A stretch of 64,000 nt of DNA from Malachius bipustulatus (lineage: Eukaryota; Arthropoda; Insecta; Coleoptera; Melyridae): contig OU342636.1 of assembly GCA_910589415.1 (NCBI GenBank), forward strand, positions 6,368,437 to 6,432,436. The letters run 5' to 3'. The translations under genes and the position numbers were made by a program. Within the stretch, counting starts at the first letter, position 1. Each line of letters starts with the position of its first letter. The notes beneath the pieces were generated by a model, which was not told the DNA's origin, did not search any database, and saw nothing but the letters and a program-made list of their open reading frames with translations. Shown piece by piece: positions 60,759 to 64,000 of the stretch.

Positions 60759-63712
60759 CGAATGGCAGTTGTTATGACCCGATTTACCCGTTCAGTAGGG
60801 TTGGCCTGAGGGTGATACTTGGCCGTACACCAAATTTTCTGCACTCCATAAGTGGATGCGAGGGATTGAAATTCTTTGGACACGAACTGTTTACCATTAT
60901 CGACAACCAAAATCTGAGGGGGACCAAATAGAAGAAAAACTTGGTTTTCCATGAATTTGCAAATTGCTTTGGCCGTGGCCCGAGGCATAGGGTGTACTAA
61001 GACAAATTTAGTGAAATAATCGGTGACCACAAGAAGATACTGGTTATTAGAACTGGACCTGGGGTAGGGACCTAATAAATCTGCCGAGATAAGTTGAAAG
61101 GGAAACTTGATATCCCGATACTTTCCCATGAGTCCAGCAGGAGGTAAGTTATCGGCTTTACAGGTCGCGCAAATTTCGCACGCCTGAATATAGTGATACA
61201 CCGATTTCCTCATTTGAGGCCAATAATATAGCTCCGATATTCGAGCGAGGGTCTTTGCTACACCAAAATGTCCGGCAGAGGAGTCGTTATGAAACATATG
61301 GAGAATTTCCTTCCGATGGGGGGTAGAGACGACAATTTTCCACTCGAATGAGGCGAAAGTGCTATATCGTGAGGTAACATGCTTATAAAGAACCTGATTT
61401 TCAACACGGAACGAGGGAAATTTTTCAGGCTCTTGTTGAACTTTCGATATCATGCTGCGGTACCAGGCATCTGTTTGAAGAGAAGAAAGATTAAGAACAG
61501 ACACTTGAGACACAGGAGAAGAAGTAGGAACGTTAGAGATACGAGACAGAGCGTCGGCTACGACGTTTTCGCAACCTTTGCGATGAATAATCTGAAAATC
61601 ATACTGGTTCAGTTTAAGCAACCAACGACAGATACGGGGGCTTGGTTGTTTCAAATTTTGCACCCACTGAAGAGAAGAATGGTCGGTGATTATCTTCAGT
61701 CCACGGGAACCCTCAATATAGCAACGAAATTTTTCTAGAGCACACACAATAGCATAGAGCTCCAACTCTGTAACCGTATAGTTACGTTGGCATTTATTTA
61801 ATGTTTTACTGAAATATGCTATAGGGTGAGAGACCCCGTTTTCCTCTTGACAGATCACCGCACCAACTCCTGTCAAAGATGGATCGCAGTCGATGGAGAA
61901 AGGTTTCGAGAAGTCGGGACTAGCTAAGATAGGTGCTGAGCTGAGAAGCCTTTTGATTTCCTCGAAAGCGTGATCCGCTTCGGGAGTCCAGACAATATTC
62001 TGGCCCTTTGCTCGACCCTTGAGGAGATCCGTGATCGGACTAGCTACTGAAGAGATGTTTTTCAGGAAGCGACGATAATAACCAATAAGGCCAATAAGTC
62101 TACGGATCTGGGTCGTATTTGTGGGTTTTGGGTAGCTCAGAATAGAAGAGACCTTGTCGGGATCAGTCCGAAGACCTTGCTCGTCAACGACGTAGCCGAG
62201 AAATTTAAGAGAAGAGAGACAGAATTGACATTTATCTAGATTGAGCGTGAGGTTTGCCTTCTTAAACCGATCGAGAAGATCACGTAAAACAGAAAGGTGA
62301 GTAGAGAAATCAGGGGTTGCAATGACAACATCGTCCATATAGTACCAAACATATGGTTCGAGTTCGGGGCCAATGACGCGATCTAAAAGACGAACCAGAC
62401 TCTGTGGCGAGGAATGAAGACCAAAAGGTAGGCGTTTATATTGAAACAGTCCTTTGCCATGAACGGCGAAAGCTGTTTTGGGGCGGGATTCTAAATCGAG
62501 CGGAATCTGATGGAAGGCTGACTTCAAATCGAGAGATGAAAGAAATTTCGCATTCCTGACCTTTGAAATAATACTGTCGATAATCGGCATGGGGTAAGAA
62601 TCAGGGGTAGATATTGAATTTAATTTCCTTCCATCGAAACACACTCTATACGAATTGTCCTTCTTTTTTACCAGCCACAGAGGGGATGACCAGGGTGAAG
62701 TTGAGGGCTCGATAATGTCCATTTGGAGCATTTCGTCAATTTGTTGATTAAGAATTTCCTGCATGTATGGGGACAGAGGGTACTGCCGTTGCTTGAACGG
62801 TTTAGCGTTCCCAGTCTCAATGTGATGTTCGTGAAGGTGGGTCAGACCGATTCGATCTTTTGGACTGATTTCGGCATAGGCTTTGACGACCTGGTCGAGT
62901 TCGACCTGTTGGCTATGTAAAAGTTTATCAACTCCCTGAATAGTGTTAATTACACAAAGAGAGGATGTGGCCGGACACTGATACGAAAAATCGTCAAAGT
63001 TAAGGTGCAAATTGAAAGATTGAATAAAGTCCATGCCTAGAATTAAATTTTGAGTGATAGTAGGTATGAGTAAAAGTTTCAGGGATTGAGACTGAGAGTC
63101 CAAGGTAACGTTGGCATAAACATAGCCCATGGCTGACTGAAGCTGACCATCAGCAGTAGTAACATGGCAGGAAATGTCATATTGAACGGGTAGATTTAAT
63201 TTTTTTAAAAGATACAGGCCATGGGAACCTAAGATAGAAACATTGCTACCACTGTCCAACAGAGCAGAGACTGGTTCACCCTGAATTGAGACTGTGAGGT
63301 ACGGACGGTTGTCATTAGTTCGAGACTGTAGTACTGGACAAACGACAGGTTTTGCACTATTATCAGATACGGAGGTAAATGAGACAGGTGGAAGAGACGG
63401 TATTACAGGTGAAGATAAAGACAAAGAGTTAGAAGGAGTCGAAGAGAGAGATACAGGTACGTTAGAGGTAAGGCTAGATTGAAAAAACTGATTATCTGCA
63501 TAAACAGGCGAGGTACTTATCCCTGTGACTTGCTGGGTTGTCCTGGCGTCGCTTTCCCTTTTAGGGAACCGGAAGTTCCTGGGCGTCCAAGATCTGGGTT
63601 CCTGGCGCCCGTGCCTGGCAAGTTTTTTGGTTCCGAAGAACGTGAAGACTGTGGTGCGTCCTCCGTAGGACAATTTGGACAGGAAGACTTCGTGATTCCT
63701 TTCCTGCCACAC
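60759..63712 (-). pseudogene. G3 pol: protease-RT-RNase H-integrase (interrupted)
   Basis: Protease VSALLDSGSNVSI (about residue 150); RT AKFLSSLDLKSAFHQIPLD and YYMDDVVIATPDF; RNase H FSIDCDPSLTGVGAV; integrase zinc finger HFGVAKTLARISELYY...CEICATCK; catalytic Asp in LISADLLGPY and ILVVDNGKQF, Glu in ANPTERVNRV. Native translation would come from gag by frameshift, since the frame is open upstream of any ATG and overlaps gag by about 200 bp. The only lesion seen is the retroposon. Confidence 0.87.
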
Positions 63713-64000
63713 CCAAAGCAGAATCTATTTCGCCGCTCCCGACAGTCCGGGTAACGATGACCACTGCGGCCACAATTCCAGCACCTGAAAGTAGAGGTAT
63801 GAGAGAAACTCCTCTTAGGATATGTTGACGAGACCTGACAAGTGTTTCGATATTCGGTGTTGAACTTCCCACATGCAGACAAGGACTCCTCAATTTTACG
63901 ACAAAAGGTGTTCAGCTCGGCTACTGTAGTGACTGTCTGAAGGGCGAGTGCTGTAATGAATTCAGGTCGGAGATTTCGTCGGATGGCATGGACAATGTCC
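63517..64000 (-). CDS. G3 gag, C-terminal part (runs off window)
   Basis: Open from the window edge: AIRRNLRPEFITALALQ, AELNTFCRKIEESL, then two CCHC-type knuckles, CWNCGRSGHRYPDC (canonical C-x2-C-x4-H-x4-C) and CFGCGRKGITKSSC (His missing), and a P/S/G-rich tail ending SKSQG. Its last 196 bp overlap pol in another frame. Confidence 0.82.
   Translation of the reverse strand, partial: DIVHAIRRNLRPEFITALALQTVTTVAELNTFCRKIEESLSACGKFNTEYRNTCQVSSTYPKRSFSHTSTFRCWNCGRSGHRYPDCRERRNRFCFGCGRKGITKSSCPNCPTEDAPQSSRSSEPKNLPGTGARNPDLGRPGTSGSLKGKATPGQPSKSQG

Larger units (their letters stand above)
60026..64000 (-). mobile_element. Ty3/Gypsy element G3, partial at right edge
   Basis: Gag (C-terminal part) and pol with overlapping frames. 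The 5' LTR and gag start are beyond 64000. pol is split by a short retroposon (60519-60750) whose TATAGGAT target duplications rejoin the integrase frame. Distinct from G1: it uses gag-pol overlap, two zinc knuckles and a YMDD RT. Confidence 0.85.

Overview
The window is animal nuclear DNA, AT-rich and dominated by transposable elements. Jockey/CR1-type LINEs, Ty3/Gypsy LTR elements, TA-target foldback elements, PIF/Harbinger-type elements, a TGIF-like homeobox and an insulin-degrading-enzyme exon together fit an arthropod, most likely an insect; the species cannot be named from the sequence. There is no bacterial operon, CRISPR array, rRNA or tRNA gene that I can see.

The most unusual part is the host-gene component. 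From about 1.1 to 32.6 kb lies a tandem array of about 14 units of roughly 980 bp. Each unit carries, on the minus strand, a TATA box, a short leader, a 76-codon intronless ORF for a small helical protein, and about 30 nt after the stop a perfect histone-type 3' stem-loop (GGCCCTTTTCAGGGCC in the mRNA sense). A divergent pair of small genes at 48.2-49.1 kb encodes two other short helical proteins with similar architecture. Both are also followed by histone-type stem-loops, and all three gene types share an AUA(R)GACAAU-like element about 12 nt past the stem-loop, where histone genes keep the U7-binding downstream element. A decayed copy of the plus-strand gene sits at the array edge (32.8 kb). 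This looks like a non-histone gene family that uses replication-dependent histone mRNA processing.

The array is interrupted twice. A 3.4 kb LINE (8.4-11.8 kb) separates copy 8 from its promoter. A second, minus-strand LINE (13.67-28.54 kb) splits copy 10, and was itself hit by two foldback elements and by a young Gypsy element (22.6-27.8 kb); a third foldback cluster landed at the junction of the Gypsy 3' LTR and its target duplication. The nesting order can be read base by base.

From 33.9 to 43.5 kb is a retroelement nest. Gypsy A has identical LTRs but a deleted pol into which an insulin-degrading-enzyme exon is fused. A 1.38 kb solo LTR (C) is split by Gypsy B, whose gag is split by another 1.42 kb solo LTR (D). 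C and D each hold an array of RNA hairpins: eight in C with a conserved G-W-A-Y-U-G-A loop, five in D with variable complementary stems around conserved internal loops.

From 43.5 to 59.7 kb there is mostly decayed DNA with the divergent small-gene pair, a Gypsy RT fragment, a 1.74 kb Harbinger-type TIR element with TTA target duplication, a TGIF-like homeobox ORF lacking the usual recognition-helix Asn, and a LINE that splits an unidentified gene. From 59.7 kb to the right edge is a minus-strand Gypsy element, partial at the edge, with a short retroposon in its integrase.
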